From positions 185,274,925 through 185,338,924 of the forward strand of contig CM041782.1 in the NCBI GenBank assembly GCA_023374045.1: 64,000 bases of DNA, read 5' to 3'. Below are positions 12,660 through 25,072 of this stretch, in pieces. Below the pieces are notes generated by a model. That model searched no databases. It was given only the letters and a program-made list of their open reading frames with translations, and was not told the DNA's origin. This stretch comes from Limonium bicolor. Its lineage: Eukaryota > Streptophyta > Magnoliopsida > Caryophyllales > Plumbaginaceae. The stretch's first letter is position 1. Each line of letters starts with the position of its first letter. The position numbers were made by a program, and so were the translations under genes.

Positions 12660-13311
12660 TTTTTGTAACACCCCAACCGTTAATCTAGTCATTACCTCTT
12701 AAATGTTACTAATTACTCCTTCTCACGCAGCGGAACTCTAATTACAACGAGGGGTGAAACAACGCCGTTAGCCACCCATGTGGCTAACCAGGTCTTTCTT
12801 ACATACCGTAACGGTCTGATGAACTGGAACAACCGAGTACTTCATACAAATACAATACTCAATTCATATCTCTACTATACCGAGTCTACAATATACGGAT
12901 GCCGATAACATTCTCGGACTTACACCTCATTCAAACGCATAAGTAATTACAATCTAACTACCCATGCTCACAGCAGTCCCCGTCCTACTCTCTCGAACGG
13001 TGGTCAGCTTCAAGTACCTGCACACTAAAAACGTTCCCCCTAGGGGGTCAGCTTACGCTGAATATGAAATTCGCATATACCGCGTGCTAACCGCGGTACG
13101 CCGACTACTTTGGGTCGGATATACATGGAGTTCATTTTAATCAAACAACATGCATCATGGCATTACAATATATATGTATATCACACAAGGAATCTACATC
13201 CAATCACGGAACACGATTCCTAACTAACATAACAATGTTGTTAGTGGTAACTGGTTACTCTTAGGCATTGAGGGTTATTCCTCACTATGCCTTGTTTACT
13301 TATTCAATACC

Positions 13312-13466
13312 TCACCCGCTCTCTCGGGTTACTTATTCGTATACACACCCATTCTCTTGGGCTACTCATTCTTATACTTACCCATTCTCTCGGGTTACTC
13401 ATACATATACTCACCCCTTTCTCTCGGGTTATTTATACACATTATCTCACCCACACTCTTGGGTTA
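13312..13466. repeat. 33-bp hairpin minisatellite in A LTR, copy 2
   Basis: The same five-unit array as at 4095-4247, with one substitution noted in the fourth spacer. Confidence 0.75.
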
Positions 13467-14714
13467 TTCATACTCAAGCTCTTGTAGATTCTCGAGACAC
13501 TACAGGTCTCCTACGTCACGCTTGTTACTCTCTTTACATACTTAAGCCAAAACTCATGGCTCTCTAGCATAGTCTTACTTCCCCGGTTTCGACCCTACTC
13601 TGGGTCTAGCATGGTGGGAAGGTTCAACTAGCTCACGGAACTCTCTCTTAGTTCCTATCTCTTTTACTTTGGTCCGACTACTCTCGGACTACTCTCGTTC
13701 CCATACACTCCTCTCTCGGAGTTATAATAATATCATGTATATTAGTCTAGAAGCATCATTCTCGATGTTTCTAATGACTTTGGGAACTTTACTTAAATTC
13801 GGGTAATCTTAGGTTTAAGTGTTACCCTCACAATCATATGCTTGTACATTCAGATATTTTCTTATACCGGGTAAAATCCTCATATAAGAGGTCGACCGTA
13901 TCTCAAGGGAGTCACATAGTCCCTTAGGTCTCTTTTACCTTTCTTATATGTTCACATCATTGGACTAACTTCAATCCTCTCGATGGAGGTTCATTTATCT
14001 CTCCACTCATATTTATCTCGTGGATTGTTTCAATAAGGTTTTCTAACCGTTATCGGGTATTTACTCAACCCGTACATCTCCTCACATTTCTAGGGAGTTT
14101 ATATGTTTGCGTTATCATTACACTTAATCGATAGTTTATGTGTGTTTGCATACTTCCATTGGTTATGTGACTACCCGTTCAACGGGTTTCTAGTCAATCA
14201 ATACTCACTAAGAGTCGGTCTATGCACTACGTTAGACCACACCGGCATACAAGTATGTTAGCTCATACAACATACAACAATGCATGCATAATCAAACAAG
14301 GGATTATTTTCATGCTTTAATCTTGATTAAGCCGGCACGCAAACACACAAATCAGTGTAACTCGGTTAGCATACGGGGCATGAGAAAATCATACCTTTCA
14401 CCGGGGATTTTACTTTTACCGTGTCATCTCACCTTGCTCGGGCCACACACGATCCTCTGATAATGTTTCAAACATTATTGTTAATACTAAACTCATACGG
14501 AACATAATTAAATGTATTCCCGTAGTTACCCCGTTATCCCGTTATCTCGGTTTCACTTTTGTTACTTTAAGCTCTCACTACTCAAGCACTTCTAACACTT
14601 TCTACACTTTAGGGCCTTAAATCTCACCAAACAAGGCCTTAACATCTTATAAATCATTAACATTCAATCCCCATCATTTAAACCCTTTAAAACACTCTCT
14701 GTAGGTTTCTGGGG

Positions 14715-14893
14715 GTGGTCGGGACTTGGTCCTTACCTAAGTCCCGGACCAATTGTTTTCCTAACTCTGCTGATTTTAGACTATGGTCCGGGACCTTGTC
14801 CTGGAGTATAGTCCCGGACCAGGGGTGTGCTGCAACTCTCGACCGTTTTTTAAGTGTGGTCCGGGACTTTGTCCAAGGACCAAGTCCCGGACC
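14715..14893. repeat. GC-rich triple hairpin cluster in A LTR, copy 2
   Basis: Second copy of the GGTCCGGGAC inverted repeats. One C is missing from the first arm (TGGTCGGGACTT), which weakens that stem. Confidence 0.82.
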
Positions 14894-16893
14894 CTGCTAA
14901 AACCTGCTCCAACTTGATTTTCCACTCCAAATCAATCCTTAAACCACCCTTAATCTTTCCATAAACTTTCCACATGTTTAACCACCTTTAAACATGCTCC
15001 AAACCTCTTCAAATCATGGGTTAAACCCTTACCCAAATTCTTACTCAAAATCACTTATATTCCATAACTAGTTTTTCTCTTGTTTTCTACTAGACTTGTA
15101 ACAGATTTGGTTTCTTCTTTAAACCATTTAACCTCACTTACTGATGCCATTCCAAGCATTCACATGCATTATTTTTACTCCTAACACACTCTCTTCAAAG
15201 TTTGGTTTTCTAACCATTAACCAACACCTAAATCTCTTAACTCACCTAGTTTCTTCCTTAACATAAAACACTCAAGACTATCCACTCCTAGGTGAATTTT
15301 GACAGCACTTACTTGCTTTCCTAAGCATTATCACCACACTAAAACAGCTCACAACACTTCTCACACCTGTTTGGTTTAGGCATTAATAATCACACCAAAT
15401 TCCCATGGTTCACACATATGCCTAGCTCAGTTTCCTAGGCTTGTTTGCACACTTAAACCACATTAAACATTCACACTCAACTAACAATATTGTAGCATCA
15501 TTACTACTCTAATTCAAGGTCATTACTTATGTTCAAAAATGTGTTTACATAGACAAAACCAACTCAAGGTAAGTTCAATACCTTGTTAGTTTTCTGTTTT
15601 CTCTTCCCTTCTTCTTCCTTCTCTTGTTCTTTCCTTCTCTTCTTGTTTCCACACCCACCAATGGGTTAGATTGCTAACTACAATCACATTCCCATGCCAT
15701 ACACAATAAGCTAGTTAATTCACACATCCCTCACTAACCCTAGAATTTTCAAGAGCTAGTTTTCAAAGCTTAGCTTAGGCATTACCTTAGAACACCCAAA
15801 AGGATAGCTTGGCAATCAAAAGGGTGAAGTTCCAGCACTCCACAAAGGCAAGTGAAACCGGCTGAAGCAAGGATGGAGAAGGAACTCACGTTGGAAATTT
15901 CCAAAAATCAAAGGAAGCTAGACAATGGAGATTTTGAACTTGCTTCTTACCTTAAGGAACCAAGGAGTGGTTTTTAGAACCAAACGGCACCTTCAACCTT
16001 CAATTTCCAGATTTTTCCATGGAGGTCAAGTGTGAGCTTTTTGGATTTTGAAGGGAGGGAAATGTTCCCCAAGTTGAGAGGAATCCAATGGTGAAATTAT
16101 TTTGCAATTTGGTGTTGATTTGAACCTTGTAGAAGAAGAAGAAGAAGAGAGCTGATGGTGGCTCTTGCAAATCGCCATGGAGCTTCAGAGAGGAAGAAGA
16201 GAGCTCAGGTGGGAAGTGGGAAAAAGAAAACGTGAGAGAAAGAATGAAAAGCAAGAGAGAGATTAAGTGGGTTTGTACTATTTACTTTTTGCCTTTACTT
16301 TTCTTTTCTTTCTTTATTTTCTAACTAATAAACAAGAGAGGGGGAGGCTGCTACTCTAATAAAACCGGCCCCCACTAGCTAATTAAGCTAGAGCGTTTTT
16401 CAGTTTCTGACAGAAAACGCTCGTTATTTTACCTGGTTTGGCACTATTCACTAGCCGGGCCCGTTTTTCGGATTTTTCTCGTTTCTTTATTTTTAATGGT
16501 TATTAAGCTTCCATTAATACTTAATTATAGTTATTTAATCAACTATAATTTTTACGGGTCCGTTTGACCACTTAAAGTCGCGTTTTCGGGTTTTCTCGAG
16601 AAACGTGCTTTAAAACTCCGTTAGCGTTTTAATCCATTATTTGGATCCGTTTTCTTCGGGAATCATTCCCGTACACTTATTAGGCCTAACTAAGCCTTAG
16701 GAATCCATCTCGGACCCTCTCGAGATCATATATCCCTTATACTCATTTAACGCGCATTTTAGCGTTTTTCGCTTTTCAAGCGTTTTCTCTTTTCTTTTGG
16801 TTTTATTCTTTTTACCAATACTCTTTAGGCACCATTAGGCCTTTTATAATCATATTAGAGTAATTTAATCGCCATTTAGATCCGGGGATTACA

Positions 16894-16898
16894 AAAAA
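16894..16898. repeat. Possible target-site duplication AAAAA of the A array (right side)
   Basis: The A LTR ends TTACA and is followed by AAAAACGTGAAT. The uninterrupted C LTR at 28285 reads AAAAACGTGAAT. Five A residues are therefore the natural right-hand duplication. The left one is outside the window, and low complexity makes the boundary ambiguous. Confidence 0.5.
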
Positions 16899-18672
16899 CG
16901 TGAATATATATATATTGTATACTCATAAGTATAAGGAATTAATCCTAACATTGAAGACGCTACAACTAAGACGTCTTTATAACCGACTCATTTAAAATAA
17001 ACCCGGGCTTTGGTAATTAATACGTACTACGATTGACGAGTTCGTATAACGATACCTTAACAAATAACTGTTGAAATCCGAGGATGAAAGGTCGGGATTA
17101 TTTGTGTTGTTCGGACTTACCGAGCTTAAAATAAGTCATGTGGATTGACTTATGGTGTGTTTGATATCTAGATCGTGTCACCGACGACGACGCTTGACAA
17201 ACTAGTGGTCTACTGCGCAACCTAGGTCCTTGGTGAACGGTATTAAAAGGGGTCTGATCCGAGATGTCCTGAGGACTTCCTCGGGCTCGGATATGTGTGA
17301 TGTATAAGAGTGTGATGCATGTATGTATGTGTGTATGGATGTGTGTTATGGGATGTTAATTGTTTATCTTTCCGCATTATTTAATTATGCTTGAACGTCC
17401 TACGGGACTAATACTACGTCGATTATAGACCGACTTATATAAAACACATATGCGTTTAATGTGAGTGATTGTTGTTAATGGATGTAACACACTTAATATT
17501 ATGATGGTATATGTATATTAACCTAAGTAAAATACTTATGGACGAGATACGACATCGTCGATCTCTAGAGCTTTGACTCGAACATGAATACTACCTAGAA
17601 TGATTCTAGGCATGCGTAAGACCCATAGGGCAGCCAACAAATAAGTAATGTTCTCCATATTTAAAAATGTAACGGTTTAACTGACTAACTAAGTCAACAA
17701 TGGAGTGTGGATAAATGTGGATGGTTTACCTTAATCCAGTTAGTCATTGGCTACTGGTCGCGCGTTGAGATCTCTTGAGTTAACCCAGATCGGGCTTACT
17801 CTGATTTGACCTGATCGAGCCTAGATAGATCGATCGGTTTGGTGATAACATGGGCGCCTTTAAAAAGGCAATATATGACGCTTTTAAAAAGGCAAAGAGA
17901 ATGGGCACCTCGTTGTGCATGAGACTACTGTCCAAGTGAGGTTATTTCGGGTTGTCCCAACTTGACTCCCGACAGTGCTAACAAAATGTGTAAAGGTATG
18001 TGGGGACCTAGAGGGTCGTATGATTAACTGAATAACAGACCGTTACCAACGGTTACTCATTTATTGATGTGTGTGATTCTTTGTGATGTGTGCTAATGTG
18101 TGTGAAATGTAGTGCCTGCCTTAACTGTTTATTTACCGCCATCCATGTGTTTACTGCTTTATATATCTGTACACCGGGAAAGCATGTAATGAACTTAATA
18201 ATGGCGACCTTGACTATTAAGTGACCAATAGGGTCCAGGCTCGGCTACTCAGCGTTATCGCTGAGCCTTTATGGCATTGCTGCAGGTGACGATTACCACG
18301 GAAGCCGAAGAGCGGGACCCGGGTAGTTAGGAATTTAATTACCATACGAGATCTCACAATGTATTAGGATGATTATTAGTTAAAGTGTTAATGGAGTGGT
18401 ATACAGTTGGGATTACATAGACGCTCACTTGTCGATGATGTTACAGTGGTTTAGGTTGATGTATAGGTTAGTATCTCGTTATCACTGCGGTTATGTATTT
18501 GTTACCAGTGTGTTTTGTATTTAATTTACTTCTGCTTCTTTACTCGTATGGGCGAGTAGTAATGGCATGTGACACCCGAGCGAGTTTTAGTTACTGTGAG
18601 ACTTCCGCTGTGAGACGTTGTTTATCAATGCTACGTGGGTGATTATTACGTGATTATGAGTGGGGTGTTACA
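16894..18672 (+). repeat. C-family LTR 1, 3' part (1779 bp)
   Basis: Aligns with 28285-29657 plus 53140-53552 and with 63156 to the window end. It ends GGGGTGTTACA at 18672. The B insertion site (GCTGAGCC near 18262) is intact here. The 5' part of this LTR should lie left of the A array, outside the window. Confidence 0.88.
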
Positions 18673-18676
18673 AAAG

Positions 18677-18688
18677 TGGTATAGAGCG
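18677..18688 (+). other. Primer-binding site, C copy 1 (one base missing)
   Basis: Reads TGGTATAGAGCG, whereas the second C copy has TGGTATCAGAGCG. A C is missing, which is either a disabling deletion or a sequencing error. Confidence 0.8.
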
Positions 18689-19733
18689 GAGTACAACTCT
18701 GATGACGAGATATAGGAATTAAGACAGGAGCCTAGGACTTGGGAATACGGGAAACGTTTGTGAGGTACGAAATGTCTTCGTTTTAGTGAACTGATGGTTA
18801 GCAAGCCTTTGGCTTGCAAGTGTTAGCCCTTGAGGCACACAAATGTGTTGAATGTATATGGGAAGTTATCGAGTAAAAGAAAGGAGAACGGTAATACAGA
18901 TGTCTAGTGGTGGTGCGGGCCAAGAGCTGGCCAAGGGCACAAAGGCCCGGGAATATTACCCCCGTTATGGACCAGCTGAGAGCTCAGTCAGGAGGAGACA
19001 TATGAATGTCGTGAATACATTGGCGACAGTCCACCTTCATGTGGAAGTCCAGTATGGACTACCGCCGACAGTACCCCCCCCGCCACAACCCATGAGTATC
19101 ATACAACTGAAAAAATACAACCCCCGAATATAGGGAAGAGGGCAACTAAGCCCGATAGACCGTCTAAGCGACTTCATACAGAAAGTATAAAATCTACTCT
19201 TATAACGTTAAAAAAATTCAATACCTTACCTTCCCTTAACGACCAAGCGTTGTAATGATAGGCACCGCCAGAGGCGAGCGCCACTACTGTTGTAGCATCG
19301 TGGAAAGGATCACCCAAGACACCAGGGCAATCGGGTCGGGAGCATCCTGAGCTCCGTGAGACCGTCGCCCGTAATGGGGACCTTTAGCTAACATGCTATT
19401 GTATTGTAATACCAGACTGTAAACTGAGATTATATTGTGAATGTAGAGAATTCTGTGAATTTACTTGTCATGTCATATTCAAACTCCAGCTCTAAACTTG
19501 TGTATTCACAATACTGTAACACTAGAACACTGTCGTGACGACAAACTCCAAGTGTTTATACTATCATAAATCTACTGTGAGGTAGAACTTGGATAATCTA
19601 AAAACAATGTGGACAGGAAAATTTCCCAATCCAAATACTATCCTTTTTAGGAACAATCGTTCTAATGGTACTTGAGCAACCAATACGGTAATAAGACGAA
19701 CAAGTCCGAAACCGACAATTCCACTTGCATGGC

Positions 19734-19753
19734 GCGCTTGCCACTGCAAGCGC
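19734..19753 (+). other. Conserved hairpin a, C copy 1 (stem GCGCTTGC/GCAAGCGC)
   Basis: An 8-bp stem with loop CACT. Compared with A, B and hairpin b, the third stem pair is G-C where the others have A-T, so both arms changed together. Confidence 0.75.
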
Positions 19754-19791
19754 TAAGTTAAACAATGTACTAATAATTCTGTCTACCCCGT

Positions 19792-19811
19792 GCACTTGCT
19801 ACTGCAAGTGC
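19792..19811 (+). other. Conserved hairpin b, C copy 1 (stem GCACTTGC/GCAAGTGC)
   Basis: An 8-bp stem with loop TACT, 58 bp after hairpin a. C has two of these hairpins where A and B have one. Confidence 0.75.
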
Positions 19812-20094
19812 TACAGACAACTACGACCATAGTACAATTACCATTAACGTTACGAACGAGTTCTGAAAATTTGTATGGCTACCAATAAACCGCTAAACAA
19901 TCGTACGGTTCGAATACAACAACATGACTACTGACTTGTAACCTCGGAAGGACCCGATGAGCCCGACAAACATAACAAAATGGGGCATACATCAGCCCAT
20001 AACAAACTACCTACATTAAACAGTGATAAATCAATAACAGCGGCTTACGAGCCAAGTGCTATGACAGATTTGTAAATTATTAACGGCTTGAAAT

Positions 20095-20228
20095 GGACGT
20101 GGGAGGTGGAACTTGATCCGGTACAGGTCAAGGGAAGCTGAACGCAAATTGGGGTGGAAGGATAGTTCAACACTAGTGCTGATCACATCAGGGTCGGATG
20201 ATTCCTGAGACTCTTCACAAGTTGCCAC
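20095..20228 (+). other. 130-bp block conserved in A, B and C (C copy 1)
   Basis: Similar to 38291-38421 of B, but about 1.4 kb after the PBS. In A and B it lies about 4.0 kb after the PBS. The stem CTTGATC/GGTCAAG contains one T-G wobble and a loop unlike those of A and B. Confidence 0.7.
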
Positions 20229-21445
20229 TATTAATTACAGTGAGAATAAATGCAAACTGTAGTATTCTAACAACAACAACTAACAATAATTCAACCATAA
20301 GGTATTAAATAAAAACGCCTGTGACTAACAGCTCACATTTGCATATGTTAAATCATACAGAGAATTATAGAGGAAATACAATCGTATAACAATCAATACC
20401 AATAAGACACACTCCCAGTTTACGCCAACAGGTGATGAACACAGAGACACTGTAAAACATGACAGTTCACAGTAGGACCAAACTGAAAGAAGAATTCAAC
20501 CGTAACACGGTTACTACCAATACCATTCGTAATAATAAAGCGAATTAATGTTTAACGCAAAAAAAATTTACCACCCCTGGGCACTACCTTTACCAAGGAG
20601 TGTCGTGTACGCTTATGTACAATTATGAATGAACAAACGTCAGGATTAAATTCTATGTATATTGTTACTGATCATACCGATCATTAGACAAGTTCTAAGC
20701 AAAAGAATGGCTACCGCCATTGGCATTCTGCCATGTTAAAATGATAAGTATCAATATGTGTTAAAGACATGTCGTTTACTATTGTGACGACTGTCGGTGA
20801 TGGATGAATGTGTGAATTAAAACAATGGGCAACCAGCCTAATTAGTAATACAAAACACTCAAACCAAACGCTAAAAAGCGCAAGTAAGCAAGTACCTAAC
20901 GTACTAATTAAGGGCATGAGCCCAGGAGATCGGGAACACCAACTCCGATTACCTTTCGAGGTATATTACTAAGATAACAATATCTAAGTAAATAGGATGA
21001 AGTTAAGGGAACTACGGTACATACCGTAAACACCGTGAATAACAATGATGATTAATTAACAGGCGCCAAACCGCGCACTTGGAATCTAAATAACAGCAGT
21101 TACAAGTAACTATCACTAAACAATAAACAACAACAAACTCACGAATACGAGAACTAATGAATTCTCTTAAAGAAATCAGCTAACCGTTATCAACAATATA
21201 CTCAACAACAAAAAGGAGGAAAACCATCACCTATTATTATAGTACGAACTATCTCCTGTTAGGATAAAAATAATAAACACTTGCCAATACGATACACACG
21301 AACCCATACCCATTGGGCAGGAAACCCATGGGACCAAACATTCCTACGGGAGACCCCCAATAACAACAAGAAGGGAGATTTGACAACAGAATACTTCACG
21401 AACGTGTGACGGACACTACGAGTCTATAAACGAGTTATGGGACGA

Positions 21446-21468
21446 CCACACTCCATGGAAGCTTGTGG
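21446..21468 (+). other. Conserved hairpin H1, C copy 1
   Basis: Outer stem CCACA/TGTGG. The inner CTCC pairs with GGA only partly. Confidence 0.65.
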
Positions 21469-23132
21469 GCTCGACAGACTCATTCCCGAGTTAGTCGAGT
21501 AAGTAGTAATGTATCAGTACGGTACCCCATACACGTAGACATGTGGTGAAAGGAACGCTGGGAGTAGTCAACTCCACATCAAGGTCAGAAATGTAAACCC
21601 AGACCAGTGCAAATAACCGCCAAGAATAATTAACGAATAAAACCCCATTTTAACTAACGAAGTGAATGGAACCAATAACCCTGAATGTAAAATGACCAAG
21701 CCATAACTCCGCAAAGGAATGGCTAACACACAGTGGAAATAATTGATAGTAAATTAAACGACATACAAGAAGACCTAATAAATGGGCTAATGAGAATATG
21801 ATACACAAAAAGGGTCAATAACCGTTACATTAAAACAATTCAAACATTTGGAAAGAACCATTCAATTATTATAATCATTACCCTTAACAGGGCAAAGAGA
21901 GCACTGCTCTCCAAATACAAATAATATAAACAACAATACCAAATGGTATCATAATTATGTATGTCCAAATTAAGGACAGTGATACGTTCTTAACCGGGAA
22001 GAGGTTGAACACAAGTGCATTACTGTTTAATAAACGGTAAAGGCGAAGCTAGTACACTAGCGGATGCCCTGCACCTTAAAGAGAATACCACAATAAATAT
22101 ACAACCGTCAAGTTAGCTGGAATATGGTGCGGCGGGAAGCGACCATTACAAACTAATATATGAATAAATATTTTTCCAAACACAGGCGAGCAAAACTCGC
22201 ACAGGACACAGTGATGATAAATAAATGGACGGCAGGCCATACAACAGCCTAGCCTGTTAAAGGACATACTCCAAAATAAATACTAAGTTCAAACTATAAC
22301 TCGAATATGAATTCACAAGATATAATGTTATTTATTGTGAAAAACGTGTGAATATAAAAATATAAAATATAACTGAGGAAATACCTCAACTGCCAAGAAC
22401 ATACCCCCGCGGGGATTTAAACAGTGTAAAACATAATGCAACTATAACAATGGGTGTCCCCTAATAAACGGGACGAACCATACAAAGAATATTGCAAAAC
22501 TGGCACACGGGAAGCACAAGGTATATAAATGAGAAGTACATAATAAATATTTTAATTAAATACTTTACTCCGGAACAAACACCGAGAGACACGGGATTAC
22601 AAGAACCATCCCTGTGCATTACTAACGATACGTTTAAAGAAATTATTACGACGAGCAAAGGTAATAACACCTTGAATCATATTGCACATTGGCAATCCAA
22701 AACATCGATATACGGTTTAGATCCAGTCGTGTGCACATGCAACTAACGATACCGCACCGACTAAGATACCTCTGTTTCCATTTAATAAAGACCGTGAACG
22801 ACACCGTCATAACGGAACGACGTCAGCAATAAATTTCTACAAATAAACCATCTAAGATAACAATGGAACGAAGGGGGTATTAGTCCCATATTTGTGGGTC
22901 TGCACCTCCATGCGGAGCGAGTGGGCCCAATAGAACGCGGTTGAGACAGCACACCAAGTACTCCATGCCATTGGCTGGAAATGTACGCGCCTCACCCTTC
23001 ACACAATTTCTTTCAAGAATCAAATACCTAAGATCGACCCGTCTCTCAATATGAGAATTCCATGAGACCCAAGTATCCAGCGCTCTTTAGTTATCGGCTG
23101 TTGTATACTTGTGGGGTACGGGGGCGTAACCC

Positions 23133-23147
23133 TTTTTAAGGGGGTAG
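23133..23147 (+). other. Second (central) polypurine tract, C copy 1
   Basis: TTTTTAAGGGGGTAG (five G; the other copy has six), 0.56 kb before the 3' PPT. It is preceded by GGGTAC-ggggg-cGTAACCC, an imperfect form of the hairpin before the A and B central tracts, and followed by the palindrome TTGTGCACAA. Confidence 0.7.
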
Positions 23148-23709
23148 AGCCTCTTGGTTGTGCACAATGTGTGCATTACTTGTAATGAGTCGTATGCGGG
23201 GCATACAATAAATTGTTGTTTTGTTGTGTGGTTTTGGTTGTGTTTGTCATGCGGGCCATGCAGTGTTTGGTTATTGGTTATTTGTGCATTGCACACTTGT
23301 GAATGTATGTGTTTTTATGTATCCATGAGATACTTATATGATGATGTGATGAAGTATCTGAAAGATACATGTGATATATACATGTTTATGTTATGTTTTT
23401 ACAATCCTTCATATAGTATCGCCTAGATACTGAATGGATCATGACTATGGAACAATGAAATGTGGAATGTGGAATTTAGTGGACACCTCGGGGAGGTTGT
23501 CAAGATGGTTAGAACTGATAGGAAACGATGGTGCTGATGGATCACCTATATCCATATATTTGAATTAACGCCACACTTGAGGGCTATGTGCAATATTAGC
23601 AAACACATTATGCGTGAATGTTACATCACATAGATGTACATTATGGGAATCATGGGTAGATACATTATATACCTATTTAAGAAAGATGACTTCGGGACAA
23701 AGTCTTTTT

Positions 23710-23722
23710 AAGGGGGGTAGAC
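23710..23722 (+). other. Polypurine tract, C copy 1
   Basis: AAGGGGGGTAGAC immediately before the LTR start TGAAATACCCC. Confidence 0.92.
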
Positions 23723-24898
23723 TGAAATACCCCTAATTAATATAACATTGATTAAACATTTAATCAATTAAATTAAGGCCTAAACATGCCTTAAAATCAA
23801 TTTAAAAACAACAATGGTCAACATAAAGCAATTATTGCACCTTTTGACCGTTAAGGGTAAATATATACCCAAATGAACTCCTTAGGACCTAAAATTTTGT
23901 CCTAAGCATATTAAAACATAAATGAACGTACTAAAATTATTGGAAAACACTTCAACATCAAGAACCAGCATTAACATACTTAAAAGTCACTTAGAGCAAA
24001 ATGTGCTCTAAACAAGCTTTAAAGGTCATGTGACCTCCGTTTGACTCCAAATCTAATTCATAAGCTTAGTAATAATGTAATGGATGTAATTAATTAGTTA
24101 CCAAGAAAAAAAAAACTTAAAAACAAGTTTTAACACAAAATGTGCACTAAGCTTCCTTAAAGCACATTTTGAGTGATTGTCTCCAAAACGAGTTTTGTTT
24201 GATTTTAGGGTCTTAAATACCCTTAAATATACTAATGTGACATAACGTACCACATTAGAGTGTATAATTCAAAGTTTTTCAAAAAAATCAAAAATATGTG
24301 CCTTGATTGTGAATAGTACATTTATATAACATGTAGTTCTTTAATCTAGTCAATGGTCAAACTTATTTCTTTGACCTTGACCATATAATGCCGCTCAATT
24401 AGGAGCCTTTCCCGTGTCTAATTAGCCGGCCATACTCAAAATATATCCATGGCTTAAAACTTACTTTATTAAAGTAGCTTTTTACTACTATATAATATTA
24501 GCTAAACAAACCAAACTTTCCCACCGTAACTACTCCTTTCCGCCTCCTATTTGAGTCATCCTTATCTTTTAACAGCCAAAACTCAATTAGAAGTGGGTCA
24601 GTATGGGTTACTCCTTAAAGGAATTTCATCCACGTTACATATATTATTTAAACAAAGTCGTGATGATCCTTCTTACCTTGACTCCCTTGCCGCTGCCTAA
24701 TGAGCTTCCCTCCTCATTAAGAAACCCCAGCAAAATATCTTCTCATTGGTGACTCATCCCCACATCATCGTAAAGGAGTTTTATTACATTAAGAGTCAAA
24801 ATTTGACTTCTCCTCCTCATTATTTTCTCTCAGTCGAAACCAGCAACTCAAACCCTCTCTTCTTTCTCCTTCCAAACCGAGAAGACCAGCAAGCTTCA

Positions 24899-25072
24899 AT
24901 GGAGAGCTGCTCTTGTTCTAGCTATTGTTGGCTGGTAAAAGATGAAGACATCACGGCTGGGTTCATGGAAGGAAGGAGGAAGATCCCAACTAGCCTTTTT
25001 CATGGTAAAATCATGCGTAAATCTACCTTAACCTTTCCTCCTTGCTTCCGTTTTTGCACCTTGTCTTTCTAA
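24899..25072 (+). CDS. Short ORF (57 aa) in the C LTR leader, doubtful gene
   Basis: Begins in the context AGCTTCAATGG and encodes a Cys/Ser-rich N-terminus (four Cys in the first 11 residues) with no known domain. An in-frame upstream ATG at 24746 exists, but that extension is frame-shifted in the third LTR, so the nearer start is preferred. In the third LTR (59768-59899) a homopolymer difference truncates it to 43 residues. A GTAAAA motif inside it resembles a splice donor, so it may be a leader exon. Confidence 0.2.
   Translation: MESCSCSSYCWLVKDEDITAGFMEGRRKIPTSLFHGKIMRKSTLTFPPCFRFCTLSF

Larger units (their letters stand above)
7659..12663 (-). mobile_element. A-family internal region, copy 2 (complete, 5005 bp)
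   Basis: Bounded by PPT (7659-7671) and PBS (12648-12659). The length would suit gag-pol, but no frame on the element strand is open beyond about 80 codons. No zinc knuckle, protease DTG, RT YxDD or integrase HHCC motif was recognised. In element order it holds the PBS hairpin, the GCACTTGC hairpin, the H1 block, a central PPT with hairpin, the 130-bp block shared with B and C, and the 3' PPT. It is homologous to the B internal region over much of its length. Confidence 0.88.
1..16893 (-). mobile_element. A-family LARD-like LTR retrotransposon array (I-LTR-I-LTR), left end outside window
   Basis: The order read on the minus strand is LTR (16893 to 12664), PBS and internal region, PPT, LTR (7658 to 3447), PBS and a second internal region that runs out of the window at base 1. 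Position 1 aligns with 9218, so the repeat period is 9217 bp. LTR ends are TGTAATACCCC and GGGGTGTTACA. The right edge is joined directly to C-family LTR sequence. No reading frame on either strand resembles a retroelement protein, so the element is classed as non-autonomous. The missing left part of the first internal copy should be about 1.56 kb. The array could stem from unequal recombination between LTRs or from integration of a multimer. The tandem structure itself is directly seen. Confidence 0.9.
12664..16893 (-). repeat. A-family terminal 5' LTR (4230 bp)
   Basis: Begins on the minus strand at 16893 with TGTAATCCCC (one base shorter than TGTAATACCCC) and ends at 12664 with GGGGTGTTACA. 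It abuts C LTR sequence at 16894. Its content matches the LTR at 3447-7658, including the leader region, GC hairpins and minisatellite. Confidence 0.9.
18673..23722 (+). mobile_element. C-family internal region, copy 1 (5050 bp)
   Basis: Runs from PBS to PPT and is non-coding. An early frame at 18852-19133 encodes a 93-residue, Pro-rich peptide (PPTVPPPPQP) that might recall a gag N-terminus. It is frame-shifted in the second copy and has no other gag trait. The region is full of hairpins, for example GGGC-atga-GCCC and TACCT-ttcg-AGGTA near 20907-20963, ACGGT-acat-ACCGT near 21015, and AGTTAC/GTAACT near 21099. The block order differs from A and B because the 130-bp block lies near the PBS. 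Confidence 0.85.

Noticed and set aside
18852..19133. Pro-rich 93-residue frame after the C PBS as a gag start
   Set aside because: Frame-shifted in the second copy, with no zinc knuckle or downstream continuation. The proline run alone is not diagnostic.
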